A stretch of DNA of 43,525 nucleotides from Lachnospiraceae bacterium UBA7093 (GCA_002492465.1 DKYT01000006.1:1-43525); one strand, 5' to 3'; numbered from the stretch's first letter, positions 23,939-32,275 are shown. Numbers and translations are program-made. The notes: a model not told the origin generated them from the sequence alone.

Positions 23939-24775
23939 ATGCATACAGCAGATAAACTACGAAACTATTTAGACCTATTACATACTACCGAATTAGGCGC
24001 AATGCGCATCAAAAGGAATTTGGAACTGGATACCGACGATGTGGTCGGCTGGTGTAAAAAGCAAATTCTGTCCGCCGATGCCGTTATTACCCAAAACGGA
24101 AAAAACTGGTATGTCCGCGTAGCAGATTATACCATAACGGTAAACGCCTCCAGCTACACCATTATCACAGCTCATAAGGTAAAGCGTAAGCCCTCCTCAA
24201 CTGTAACAAGGGTTTACTTTGTACGCCATGCGCAGTCGGATCATTCCTACAAAAATGACAAAACCAGACCTTTAACTGCTGAAGGAAAAGCAGATTCTAA
24301 AATCGTACTGAACTTTCTGAAGGACAGGGAAATAGACGTTTTTTACAGCAGTCCTTATAAAAGAAGTATCGATACCATCGCCGATGCAGCCGCCTTTTAC
24401 GGAAAGAAAATCCATACCGACAAACGACTGCGGGAACGTGAAGCAGGCGTTAACGGCAACAATCAGATGATGTTTGCGAAACGATGGGCAAACCTTGATT
24501 ATCATGAGGATCAGGGCGAATCCATCCACATGGTGCAAAAAAGAAATATGACGGCGCTGGAAGAGATCCTGGAGAAAAATAGGGGTAAAAATATTGTCAT
24601 CGGCACCCACGGAACAGCGCTCTCCTCCATTTTGAACTTCTATAATCCTGCCTTCGGATGTAAGGATTTTTTGCGCATTATCGACTGGATGCCCTATGTG
24701 GTTGAGCTTGATTTTGATGGAATCCACCCATTTTCCATAAAAGAACACTGCCACATTGAGAAAAAATTTTCCTAA
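23939..24775 (+). CDS. DUF3781 - histidine phosphatase fusion protein
   Basis: A 278-residue two-domain protein. Residues about 5-82 match DUF3781 (LHTTELGAMRIKRNLEL, DDVVGWCKKQIL, then NWYVRVADYTITVNASSYTI). Residues 90-275 are a histidine phosphatase (phosphoglycerate mutase-like) domain with RHAQSD (Arg96, His97 nucleophile), SSPYKRS (Arg142), an RERE segment and THGTALS (His224). The phosphatase substrate is unknown. The ATG at 23939 has AAAGGAG 8 bp upstream. It lies 64 bp after the nuclease-like gene, so it could share the transcript but need not share function. It overlaps convergent mntP by 4 bp. Confidence 0.85.
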   Translation: MHTADKLRNYLDLLHTTELGAMRIKRNLELDTDDVVGWCKKQILSADAVITQNGKNWYVRVADYTITVNASSYTIITAHKVKRKPSSTVTRVYFVRHAQSDHSYKNDKTRPLTAEGKADSKIVLNFLKDREIDVFYSSPYKRSIDTIADAAAFYGKKIHTDKRLREREAGVNGNNQMMFAKRWANLDYHEDQGESIHMVQKRNMTALEEILEKNRGKNIVIGTHGTALSSILNFYNPAFGCKDFLRIIDWMPYVVELDFDGIHPFSIKEHCHIEKKFS

Positions 24776-25356
24776 AGCACCCCTTTAAAAAATATTTCAA
24801 GACCGATCGCAATCAGTATGACCCCGCCCAAAATGGCTGCTTTATTTGAAAACCTTGTTCCAAATTTTTTGCCCATGGCAAGCCCGGTCATGCTGATTAC
24901 GAAGGTTACCGCCGCAATCAGCAATGTGCATACAACCGCCATCATCAGACCATAACCTGCTATGGTAAATCCAACGGATAAGGCGTCTATGGAGGTCGCC
25001 ACCCCCTGAAGGAATAGTTCTGCCATACCTATCCTGGGCTTTTCCAATTCCTCACTCTTATTTCTAAACCCTTCCACCAGCATTTTCCCGCCAATGAAAA
25101 CTAATAAAATAAGTGCAATCCAGGGAATCAGTTTTTCAAACGCCTTGAAATACTGCAATAAGGTGTGGACGCATATCCATCCAATCATTGGCATAACCGC
25201 CTGAAAAATGGCGAATACTCCGGCGATCCCACACATCCTTTTCCCCTTCATTCCAGGCTCGTTTAAACCGTTGGCGAGGGATACCGAAAAGGCATCCATG
25301 GCAAGCCCTACCCCTAGCAGTATGCTGTTAATAAAAAAATAGTAACTCCATTCCAT
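24772..25356 (-). CDS. mntP: Manganese efflux pump MntP
   Basis: A 194-residue membrane protein with six hydrophobic helices in two repeats. The N-terminal repeat has GVGLAMDAFSVSLANG and the second has VATSIDALSVGFTI; the paired Asp residues in these helices are the conserved metal site of MntP. It exports Mn2+ and protects from excess manganese. GGAGGGACG precedes the ATG. A yybP-ykoY aptamer about 210-290 bp upstream on the same strand strongly supports manganese control and the assignment. Confidence 0.95.
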   Translation of the reverse strand: MEWSYYFFINSILLGVGLAMDAFSVSLANGLNEPGMKGKRMCGIAGVFAIFQAVMPMIGWICVHTLLQYFKAFEKLIPWIALILLVFIGGKMLVEGFRNKSEELEKPRIGMAELFLQGVATSIDALSVGFTIAGYGLMMAVVCTLLIAAVTFVISMTGLAMGKKFGTRFSNKAAILGGVILIAIGLEIFFKGVL

Positions 25357-25376
25357 CTTTCGTCCCTCCGAAATGA

Positions 25377-25391
25377 TTTACCTTAAGTAAA
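25377..25391. promoter_or_regulatory. Candidate metalloregulator (MntR/DtxR-like) box in the mntP leader
   Basis: TTTACCTTAAGTAAA is a 15-bp near-palindrome resembling published MntR/DtxR-family boxes (TTTxCCTTAAGGxAA type). It lies about 20 bp upstream of the mntP start codon, well downstream of the mapped promoter, so a roadblock or an unrecognised second promoter would be needed. Confidence 0.3.
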
Positions 25392-25406
25392 GTTCCCCAA
25401 TCAGAC

Positions 25407-25445
25407 ACAAAAAAACCAAGTACAGCTTCTAAACTATACTTGGTT
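25407..25445 (-). terminator. Terminator in the mntP leader (riboswitch expression platform)
   Basis: On the minus strand AACCAAGTA (25437-25445) pairs with TACTTGGTT (25414-25422), followed by a run of T. The left arm and loop contain GTATAGTTTAG (25429-25439), nearly complementary to CTAAAACTATAC just after the aptamer (25548-25559). An antiterminator is therefore possible. Confidence 0.8.
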
Positions 25446-25457
25446 ATCTATTACAAA

Positions 25458-25531
25458 CGAACGCCGTCACGCTTTGCGAGCCAGCTTATCGTAACGAACG
25501 CTGTCACGCTTTGCGAGCCAGCTTATCGTAA
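25458..25531. repeat. Two tandem 37-bp copies of a dispersed repeat
   Basis: Copy A (25458-25494) and copy B (25495-25531) differ at one base and begin CGAACGC, run through CACGCTTTGCGAGCCAGC and end TTATCGTAA. They lie between the manganese aptamer and its terminator. Diverged copies occur at 30993-31024 (inverted orientation) and 37125-37148 (shortened). Confidence 0.9.
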
Positions 25532-25538
25532 CATATAC

Positions 25539-25573
25539 AGACTCCACGTATAGTTTTAGCTATACATGAGTCT
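25539..25573 (-). promoter_or_regulatory. Anti-P1 hairpin after the manganese aptamer
   Basis: On the minus strand AGACTC and GAGTCT, plus inner TATAG / CTATA, form a stable hairpin with small internal bulges. Its left arm contains the 3' strand of aptamer stem P1 (CTCATG), so hairpin and P1 are mutually exclusive. Confidence 0.65.
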
Positions 25574-25647
25574 CGCAAATTAAAACAAGCCAGACCAAAG
25601 GGTCAGTATGTTGACTTGCTACGATATACGCCTGCTACTCCCTCATG
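25565..25647 (-). promoter_or_regulatory. yybP-ykoY manganese riboswitch aptamer
   Basis: Read on the minus strand, the element starts CATGAG-GGAGTAGC, continues AAGTCAACATACTGACC, CTTTG, GGTCTGGCTTG, and ends TTGCGAGA-CTCATG. The GGGAGTAG and GCGAGAC consensus segments, the CAACATACTG junction and the closing stem P1 CATGAG/CTCATG (25642-25647 with 25565-25570) match the yybP-ykoY class, which senses Mn2+. It controls mntP downstream. Confidence 0.88.
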
Positions 25648-25664
25648 AGGAAATGACAATTCAT

Positions 25665-25693
25665 AGTTTACCACGAGCTCTTTTCCCTGTCAA
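25665..25693 (-). promoter_or_regulatory. Promoter of the mntP leader
   Basis: Minus-strand TTGACA (25688-25693) and TAAACT (25665-25670) are 17 bp apart and about 12 bp before the aptamer begins. With no gene between 25357 and 25722, this whole gap is mntP leader. Confidence 0.8.
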
Positions 25694-25722
25694 ACACATT
25701 TATAAATTTCCTGAGGCATATC

Positions 25723-27456
25723 TCAGGCATGCATATGATAAAGCTTCTCATAGATCCCGCCCTTTTGAAGAAGCTCCTTATGTGTCCCTGACTCTTCAAT
25801 TCCGTTCTCTGTAAGCACCAGAATCTTTTCCGCATTTTGAATGGTAGTAAGTCTGTGGGCAATCACAAAAGTAGTTCTGTTCTTGGCAAGGGTCTCCAGG
25901 GAATCCTGTACCACCTTTTCGCTTTCATTGTCCAATGCCGAGGTTGCCTCATCAAAAATCAAAATGGGAGGATTCTTCAAAAATACCCGGGCAATGGAAA
26001 GACGCTGCTTCTGCCCGCCGGAAAGCTTAATGCCCCGTTGTCCGATATCCGTATCATAGCCATTGGGGAAAGCCATGATGAAATCATGGGCGTTTGCATT
26101 TTTTGCCGCCGCAATCACTTCTTCCCGGCTTGCCCCCGGTTTCCCATATGCAATATTTTCATAGATGGTTCCTGCAAACAGATACACGTCCTGCTGCACA
26201 ATCCCAATCTGATTCCGAAGGCTCTTCAACGTGACCTTCCGAATGTCCTTTCCGTCAATGCGTATGGTTCCTCCCGTCACATCATAAAAGCGGGGAATCA
26301 GGGAACACAGGGTGGTCTTCCCGGCTCCCGAGGAGCCTACCAACGCCATATAAGAGCCTGCTTTCACCTCCAGGTTAATATTATTCAGGACGCTTTCATT
26401 GTTTTCCTTATAATGAAAAGAAACATTTTCAAAGGAAATATCTCCTTTTACATCCCCTAACGTTACCGCATCATCTGCGTCCTTTATATCCGGCATGATA
26501 TTCATGATCTCCCGAAACCGCTCAAATCCGGTATAGCCGTTTTGAAACTGCTCCGTAAAATCCACCAGCGTCCGGATGGGATCTGTGAACACGCCGATGT
26601 ACAGCAAGAACGTCACAAGATCGCTGACATTTAACCGCCCATAGGCAATTAAAACACTGCCTGTGAGAATCACACTGACCTGAATTAACGTGGTGAACAC
26701 CCCTACCCCCGCCTGAAAGCTTCCCATATACCGGTAGCTGCTTTTTTTCGCTGCCAGAAAGCCGTCGTTTCCCTGGCGGAATTTCTGGTTTTCGATCTCC
26801 TCGTTTGCAAAGGATTTGACCACGCGGATGCCTGACAGATTATCCTCAATCTGTCCGTTGATTTCGGCAATTTTTTCCCGGTTACGCCTGAACGCCCTGC
26901 GCATTTTCCTGTTTAAAAAGTAAGCGAACAGAAACATAAAGGGAAGAACAACAAAAGCGGCAAGCGCCAAAAAGATATTGATTCTCACAAGAATGGCAAA
27001 GGCGCCTGCAATCTTCAGCACCGACAAAATAATATTTTCCGGACCATGGTGCAGCAGCTCCGTAATGTCAAACAGATCTGTGGTAATGCGGCTCATCAAC
27101 TGTCCCACTTTAGCGTCGTCGTAAAAGGAAAAGGACAGCTTCTGCATATGGTCAAAAATCTCCGAACGCATGTCGTATTCGATCTTCGCTCCCATCACAT
27201 GCCCATAATTTCCAATAAAAAACCTGCTGTAACAGTCAACGGCAAGCAATACTGCAAGGAAAACCGCAAGGTATCCGATCTGATGAAGAATCTCCCCCGC
27301 TTCCAGGTAAATCAAAGTGGAGGTCACATACCGAACCACCAGCGGAATCATCAATGCCGTTGCGGCAGAAAGGGCGGCAAAAAACATGTCCGCCCAAAAA
27401 ATCTTCCGATAAGGTTTGTAATAACCAAGCATTTTCTTTAAATTATCGCTCATCAT
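25723..27456 (-). CDS. ABC exporter, fused permease and ATPase (MsbA/multidrug type)
   Basis: A 577-residue half-transporter that should act as a homo- or heterodimer in the membrane. Residues about 15-310 hold six transmembrane helices (ABC_membrane). The nucleotide-binding domain follows with Walker A GSSGAGKTT (374-382), the signature LSGGQKQRLSIAR, Walker B ILIFDEATSALD and the H-loop IAHRLTT. The substrate is not readable; lipids, peptides or drugs are usual. The start is uncertain: ATG 27456 or the adjacent ATG 27453, both after AGAAGG, rather than the long extension to 27516 that overlaps the upstream gene. No obvious partner half-transporter is next to it. Confidence 0.93.
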   Translation of the reverse strand: MMSDNLKKMLGYYKPYRKIFWADMFFAALSAATALMIPLVVRYVTSTLIYLEAGEILHQIGYLAVFLAVLLAVDCYSRFFIGNYGHVMGAKIEYDMRSEIFDHMQKLSFSFYDDAKVGQLMSRITTDLFDITELLHHGPENIILSVLKIAGAFAILVRINIFLALAAFVVLPFMFLFAYFLNRKMRRAFRRNREKIAEINGQIEDNLSGIRVVKSFANEEIENQKFRQGNDGFLAAKKSSYRYMGSFQAGVGVFTTLIQVSVILTGSVLIAYGRLNVSDLVTFLLYIGVFTDPIRTLVDFTEQFQNGYTGFERFREIMNIMPDIKDADDAVTLGDVKGDISFENVSFHYKENNESVLNNINLEVKAGSYMALVGSSGAGKTTLCSLIPRFYDVTGGTIRIDGKDIRKVTLKSLRNQIGIVQQDVYLFAGTIYENIAYGKPGASREEVIAAAKNANAHDFIMAFPNGYDTDIGQRGIKLSGGQKQRLSIARVFLKNPPILIFDEATSALDNESEKVVQDSLETLAKNRTTFVIAHRLTTIQNAEKILVLTENGIEESGTHKELLQKGGIYEKLYHMHA

Positions 27457-27476
27457 GCCTTCTTTAACGCTCCTCT

Positions 27477-29180
27477 TTAGCGCTGAAACTGCAGCCTGCG
27501 GTAACGGTTGATACATGCCATAATTTCCTGCTTTCTGGGTCTTGCCAGACTTGCAGACACATCTCCCCGCTCAAACAGGCACTCAAGTCCTTTCTCATCC
27601 ATCTGTTTTTCCAGAAACGCTCCCATCTGTTTTAAATCTTTTTTGCCGTCCATCAGCTTTAATTCGGCATATTTTAAAAGCCAGGCAAGCGCCGCGGTCT
27701 GCTCCTGATCCTTTAGCTGCTCCAGATAACGCAGTTCCACGCTCTCCCGCGCCAGCATCAGCTCGCTGGTTCCCATGGTTTTTATCTTGATTCGATCCTC
27801 TTTTTTCAGCCCCATGTCAGGCAGCGGGCATCTCTTGCTGTTATAGGAGGGAAAAGGCTCTTCATCTCCGCTCATAGCCGGATAACCGGAAGCCGCCTCC
27901 TTTGCCTTTTCCGTAATGTCAAAAGGAACATATTCCTTCATCTGGATTACCGTATCCGCAACGTGGAAATAGGAGCCTGAGCTTCCCGCCACAATCACGG
28001 AGGAAATCCCCAGATCGCGGTAAAGGCTGTTGACTCTGCAGATAAAAGGCGTAATAGGCTCTTCCCCTGCCAAAATCACTTCCTGCATCAACTGATCACG
28101 AATCATAAAGTTCGTAGCCGAAGTGTCCTCATCGATCAAAAACAGACGACTTCCCGCCTCTACCCCTTCCATCAGGTTGGCTGCCTGAGAGGTGCTGCCG
28201 CTGGCATCCTCTGTAGAAAAATGTACCGTGTCCTTTTTATTTGGAAGATTCTTAATAAAGGGAGAAATGTCTACTCCTGCAATGCTCCGTCCGTCCTCCG
28301 CCCTAAGCTTAACCGCCGTATCGTCGGTGATCACAAGCTCTCTGCCGTCCCCTCCGATATGGTTGTATACGCCGTTTTGCAATGCCTGTAAAATAGTGGA
28401 TTTTCCGTGATATCCGCCGCCCACAAACAAGGTAATCCCCTTGGGGATGCCCATGCCGGTCACCGCTCCCCTGTTGGGCAGTTCTAACGTAACCTTAAGA
28501 GACTCCGGAGACCGGAAGGGCACCGCCCCTTTCATGGGTTTTTCGGAAATGCCGCTTTCTCTGGGAAGAATGGAACCGTCCGCTACAAATGCGCACAGAG
28601 CCATTTCCGGAAGCTTTTCTCTGATATACTGCTGGTCTTCACAAAGGCAGATTGCCTGCTGCAATTTCTTCTGATCAATCTGGGAATAGTACAGGCTTTT
28701 CCTGACGCACACTGGCAGAATGTCAAACAGCATCTTTTCCAGCTCCCTTGCGTTGATGGTTCTTCCGTTTGCCGGAAATCCCGCTTCAAACCGCAGGGTA
28801 ATGCTGCCTCCCTCCACCTTAAGCGCCGTCCGCTCAAGAACCTGCTGCCCGCAGCGGGAAACTCCCAGAAGACCGCTTTTCCCAGAGCCTTTTGCCTGAA
28901 AACTGCCGCCGCTGACCTCCCTGGCAAAAAGCCTTGTGAGATGATCCTGAAGGGTCACTCTCTTTGCATGGGTATCATAAAAAGCAGCGGGAAAACCTGC
29001 CTTTTCCCCTTTCACCCGTATTGACAGCCTGGAAGGCGCCGCAAAGGGATCCCCCTGCACATGGTCAATGGAAAGTACATAATCCCTGAAATCATACTGT
29101 CCCTTTAAATCCTTATAGGCAGGATACCCCTTATGATCGATTCTTTTTAGTTCATTTCTTAATTCCAATGATGACTGCAT
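27477..29180 (-). CDS. COG3044-type predicted ATPase of the ABC class
   Basis: A 567-residue protein of the ABC-ATPase family, named only as predicted ATPase. It starts ELRNELKRIDHKGYPAYKDL and contains YDFRDYVLSIDHVQGDPFAAPSR (in part), typical of the family. The P-loop is GGGYHGKST (254-262), followed by an unusual Walker B FLIDEDTSATNFMIRDQLMQ with aspartates on both sides of the glutamate. The C-terminal part is helical. The function is unknown; relatives are thought to bind nucleic acid. The ATG at 29180 overlaps the argS stop by a few bases. It sits between argS and an ABC exporter, all on one strand. Confidence 0.85.
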   Translation of the reverse strand: MQSSLELRNELKRIDHKGYPAYKDLKGQYDFRDYVLSIDHVQGDPFAAPSRLSIRVKGEKAGFPAAFYDTHAKRVTLQDHLTRLFAREVSGGSFQAKGSGKSGLLGVSRCGQQVLERTALKVEGGSITLRFEAGFPANGRTINARELEKMLFDILPVCVRKSLYYSQIDQKKLQQAICLCEDQQYIREKLPEMALCAFVADGSILPRESGISEKPMKGAVPFRSPESLKVTLELPNRGAVTGMGIPKGITLFVGGGYHGKSTILQALQNGVYNHIGGDGRELVITDDTAVKLRAEDGRSIAGVDISPFIKNLPNKKDTVHFSTEDASGSTSQAANLMEGVEAGSRLFLIDEDTSATNFMIRDQLMQEVILAGEEPITPFICRVNSLYRDLGISSVIVAGSSGSYFHVADTVIQMKEYVPFDITEKAKEAASGYPAMSGDEEPFPSYNSKRCPLPDMGLKKEDRIKIKTMGTSELMLARESVELRYLEQLKDQEQTAALAWLLKYAELKLMDGKKDLKQMGAFLEKQMDEKGLECLFERGDVSASLARPRKQEIMACINRYRRLQFQR

Positions 29181-29184
29181 ATTC

Positions 29185-30951
29185 TCACATTCTTTCCGGT
29201 GCGGAAAAGCCCAGCACATGAATGCAGGTCTCCAGCACATCCCTTGTCAGTAAAAGGAGCGCCACCCATCCGGATTTCTTCTCCTCATTTTCCTCTGTTA
29301 CAATTTTGGTTTCATGGTAAAAACGGTTAAAGGCATTGGCAAGCTCATAAATATAAGCGCAGATCTTGTGCGGAGCCGTTTCCTCATATGCCGTCTCCAT
29401 CATAGCGTTAAATCCTGCCAGCTGCAGCATAAGGGCTTTCTCGGACTCACTGTCCGCTTCCCGTAAAACCGTTCCTTCCACCTTGCCTCCCTGTTCCCTG
29501 ATCTTATTTAAAATGGATTTAATCCTGACGATGGTATACAAAATATAAGGACCGGTATCCCCTTCAAAGGAGGTAAACTTGTCAATGTCAAAAATATAAT
29601 CTTTGGAAGCCTGATTGGACAGATCTCCGTACTTGATTGCAGAAAGTGCCACGATCTTCGCCGTCTGCCTTGCTTCCTCCTCATCCACCTGACGGTTATC
29701 CGTTATCTTGCGATACATTTCATCGTTGATCTCCTTGATCAGGGTCTCAAGACGCATCACCCCGCCCTCCCTGGTTTTAAAGGGCTTTCCGTCCTTTCCA
29801 TTCATAGTTCCAAAGCCAATGTGGAGAAGCTCCGTCTCCGGGTCCACCAGCTTCGTCTTCCTGGCGCAGCGGAATACCTGCTCAAAGTAAAGCTCCTGCC
29901 GCTTGTCCGTAAGATAAATCATACGATCCGGATGATATTCCCGCATTCGCTCCATAATAGTGGCAAGGTCCGTTGTATTATAAAGAGACGCGCCGTCAGA
30001 TTTCAGGATCATACAGGGAGGTATCTCCTTGGTATCCGTCTCTTCCTTTACATCCACCACCAGGGCGCCTTCACTGATATGGGCATACCCCTCTTTTTTC
30101 ATATATTCTACCATTCCCGGTATCACATCATGGACATCCGACTCCCCTTTCCAAAGGTCAAATTCCACATTCAGATTCTCATAATTTTTCTTTAAATCCG
30201 CCACAGACACACGAATAATATGATCCCACAAGGCACGGTATCCCCTCACGCCGCTCTGAAGCTTAAAGGTGGCATCCATGGCGCGCTCCTTGTAGGCGGC
30301 ATCCTCCTTGGACTTACTGCTTGCAGTGGGATAAATCTCCTCCAGCTCCGAAATCGTAAAAGGCGCCTCCTGAGGGTATTCCCCCTGATAGCTCTCGTCA
30401 AAATAAACCAGCTCCGGCTGACGTTCCTTCAACTCTGTGATGATCAACCCCATCTGAAGCCCCCAGTCTCCCAGATGAATATCTCCGATCACCTCATGTC
30501 CTGCATAGCGTGCAATCCGCTTGATGCTTTCTCCAATTACCCCCGAACGCAGATGCCCCACGTGGAGAGGCTTCGCCACATTTGGTCCGCCATAATCCAC
30601 TATAATCCGGCTGGGATGCTCCGGCATATCCAGACCAAACTTTTCCTGCTGACACATTTGCAAAAGGTAATCCTTTATAAAGCTTTCCTTTACCTTCAAA
30701 TTTAAAAAGCCGGGGGCAACCGCCTCCACACTTAAGAATACATCACTGCCCTTACAGCATTCCGCCACATCCCCGGCAATCATAATAGGCGCTTTTTTAT
30801 ACAATTTCGCCCCTGCCATTGCACCGTTACACTGATATTCACATAAATCCGGACGATTTGACAAAGTCACCTTCCCCAGCTCTCTGTCGTAACCGGACGC
30901 TTCAAAAGCCTTTTTCATTTCTTCTGAAATCAGATCCAGAAACCTTTTCAT
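29185..30951 (-). CDS. argS: Arginyl-tRNA synthetase
   Basis: A 588-residue class Ia synthetase that charges tRNA-Arg. An N-terminal additional domain (tRNA D-loop recognition) is followed by the catalytic Rossmann domain with the HIGH-type motif HVGH (His130-His133, in KPLHVGHLRSGVIGES). A KMSK-like loop, GKPFKTREGGV, and an anticodon-binding domain at the C-terminus (DRALT-like region replaced here by NAFNRFYHETKI) complete the fold. Length is normal. GGAGGAG precedes the ATG. The leader (30952-31050) carries a dispersed repeat copy. Confidence 0.96.
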   Translation of the reverse strand: MKRFLDLISEEMKKAFEASGYDRELGKVTLSNRPDLCEYQCNGAMAGAKLYKKAPIMIAGDVAECCKGSDVFLSVEAVAPGFLNLKVKESFIKDYLLQMCQQEKFGLDMPEHPSRIIVDYGGPNVAKPLHVGHLRSGVIGESIKRIARYAGHEVIGDIHLGDWGLQMGLIITELKERQPELVYFDESYQGEYPQEAPFTISELEEIYPTASSKSKEDAAYKERAMDATFKLQSGVRGYRALWDHIIRVSVADLKKNYENLNVEFDLWKGESDVHDVIPGMVEYMKKEGYAHISEGALVVDVKEETDTKEIPPCMILKSDGASLYNTTDLATIMERMREYHPDRMIYLTDKRQELYFEQVFRCARKTKLVDPETELLHIGFGTMNGKDGKPFKTREGGVMRLETLIKEINDEMYRKITDNRQVDEEEARQTAKIVALSAIKYGDLSNQASKDYIFDIDKFTSFEGDTGPYILYTIVRIKSILNKIREQGGKVEGTVLREADSESEKALMLQLAGFNAMMETAYEETAPHKICAYIYELANAFNRFYHETKIVTEENEEKKSGWVALLLLTRDVLETCIHVLGFSAPERM

Positions 30952-30992
30952 TTACTCCTCCATTCCGAAGCGTTTTACGCCCTCTTTAAATC

Positions 30993-31024
30993 CAATAAGC
31001 CGGTTCGCAAAGCGTGCCGACGTT
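30993..31024. repeat. Diverged copy of the dispersed repeat, in the argS leader
   Basis: Read on the minus strand, CACGCTTTGCGAACCGGC followed by TTATTG matches the 25458-25531 repeats at about 21 of 24 positions. It lies between the argS promoter and its ribosome site. Confidence 0.7.
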
Positions 31025-31049
31025 TGGTTCTCTTTTCGCAGATAGATTT

Positions 31050-31078
31050 ATCCTACCATTTCATTTCTTTTTTCGCAA
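31050..31078 (-). promoter_or_regulatory. Candidate argS promoter
   Basis: Minus-strand TTGCGA (31073-31078) and TAGGAT (31050-31055) are 17 bp apart, leaving a leader of about 90 bases before argS. Confidence 0.5.
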
Positions 31079-31128
31079 GCCTAATAAACACCCTTTTGCC
31101 GGATATTGTAATTATCACATTTTTGACC

Positions 31129-31497
31129 CTACGGAAGCTGCTTACCGGCAGCCATATACAACGAATACCTCTCTTCCCGTGTCAGGGCTACATCGGACGC
31201 CTGTGCAATATCCTTAATCCTCTGCTTATTTGTGCTGCCCACGATGGTCTGAATTTTCGCGGGATGGCGAAGTATCCAGGCAACAGCGATTGCATTGTTG
31301 GTCACATGATACTTTTCAACCAACTGGTCAATCAACTGGTTTAATTGGGGGAACTTTTCGCTTCCAAGGAACACCCCCTCAAACATACCGTATTGGAAAG
31401 GCGACCATGCTTGTATAGTAATTTCTTTCAAACGGCAATACTCCAAAATACCTCCGTCCCGGTCAATCCCTGCATCATTATGGACATTGACATTGTG
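31129..31497 (-). pseudogene. C-terminal remnant of an aldo/keto reductase
   Basis: Reads NDAGIDRDGGILEYCRLKEI, TIQAWSPFQYGMFEGVFLG, then AIAVAWILRHPAKIQTIVGSTNKQR, the typical C-terminal third of an NADPH-dependent aldo/keto reductase (including the cofactor-binding GSTNKQR). The barrel strands with the catalytic Tyr and Lys are missing. At its upstream end the frame is fused, through ACCACAATG, to the start of an epimerase gene. It is a dead fragment unless expressed as a chimera, and the stop at the end of the epimerase piece makes that unlikely. Confidence 0.8.
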
Positions 31498-31606
31498 GTT
31501 TTGTATTTCTATTAAGTATATGTACCTCATAACCTACATTCACAAAATATTCTGCTACATATTTACTTACAAAAGCTGTCCCACCTGTTACTAATATTTT
31601 TTTCAT
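31496..31606 (-). pseudogene. N-terminal remnant of an NAD-dependent epimerase
   Basis: The ATG at 31606, after GGAGGTC, opens MKKILVTGGTAFVSKYVAEY followed by VHILNRNTKP, then runs out of homology and stops at 31478. It closely parallels the first 38 residues of the intact epimerase at 42028-42936 (GGTTFVSKYAAEYF, VYVLNRNTKPQ). It is a broken second copy of the same family, cut where the aldo/keto reductase fragment begins. Confidence 0.75.
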
Positions 31607-31636
31607 TGAGACCTCCTTAATATGGGGAACAGAAAT

Positions 31637-32218
31637 TTATCCTTTCCTGCCAATATAACGGCATACTTTTTTCTTATATTGCAGATACTCATTTCCAAAT
31701 GCAGCAAGTAGAAAATCCTCCTCCACATTGACAATCTGCAAATGGTACATGATTACGGCAAAAACGGTTAGAATACACAAAATCCAGTTAAAAAACATCA
31801 GTAATGTACCAATATACAAAAGGTCAAATCCCAAAAAAGCAGGGTTGCGGCTAATTTGATAAATACCGTTTGTTACAAGCTCCGTTTTATCGGTTTTGGG
31901 AACTCCCGCCCGCCAACTATCGCGCATAGTTTGTACGGAAACAATAAATATAATCGTTCCCGCAACGCTCATCACCGCACCCATAACGCGAACAGCTACA
32001 GGAACATAACTTGTACCAATGAAAATACTGACAACTTCCGCCACAAAAACGAGGACGGCAGCAACCTTCATTGTAACTTCCACAAATTTCACAAAACCGA
32101 CTTTGTCCTTTCCAATTTGGTCTGTCTGTATACCTTTCTTTTTTTGACGAAGCATTTTTACAAAATAGCAGCCATAAAAAATAATTAATGTTGCTATGGA
32201 AATCAGCTTAAATTCCAT
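31637..32218 (-). CDS. Isoprenylcysteine carboxyl methyltransferase-like membrane protein
   Basis: A 193-residue protein with about five hydrophobic helices. The C-terminal part has the family signature ISRNPAFLGFDLLYIG (a version of RHPxYxG) and VEEDFLLAAFGNEYLQYKKKV, the SAM-binding part of ICMT/PEMT-like methyltransferases. Bacterial members methylate lipids, polyketides or unknown substrates. GGAGGGAG precedes the ATG. It is 30 bp downstream of... the epimerase remnant lies on the far side, so it is probably monocistronic. The substrate is unknown. Confidence 0.82.
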   Translation of the reverse strand: MEFKLISIATLIIFYGCYFVKMLRQKKKGIQTDQIGKDKVGFVKFVEVTMKVAAVLVFVAEVVSIFIGTSYVPVAVRVMGAVMSVAGTIIFIVSVQTMRDSWRAGVPKTDKTELVTNGIYQISRNPAFLGFDLLYIGTLLMFFNWILCILTVFAVIMYHLQIVNVEEDFLLAAFGNEYLQYKKKVCRYIGRKG

Positions 32219-32275
32219 TATTCTCCCTCCAAATTACAATTTATCATGCTTCACATATAACGAGTCACCAATATG

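Noticed and set aside
25608..25814. A 68-codon plus-strand frame
   Set aside because: It lies opposite the manganese aptamer and the end of the ABC exporter, both better supported.
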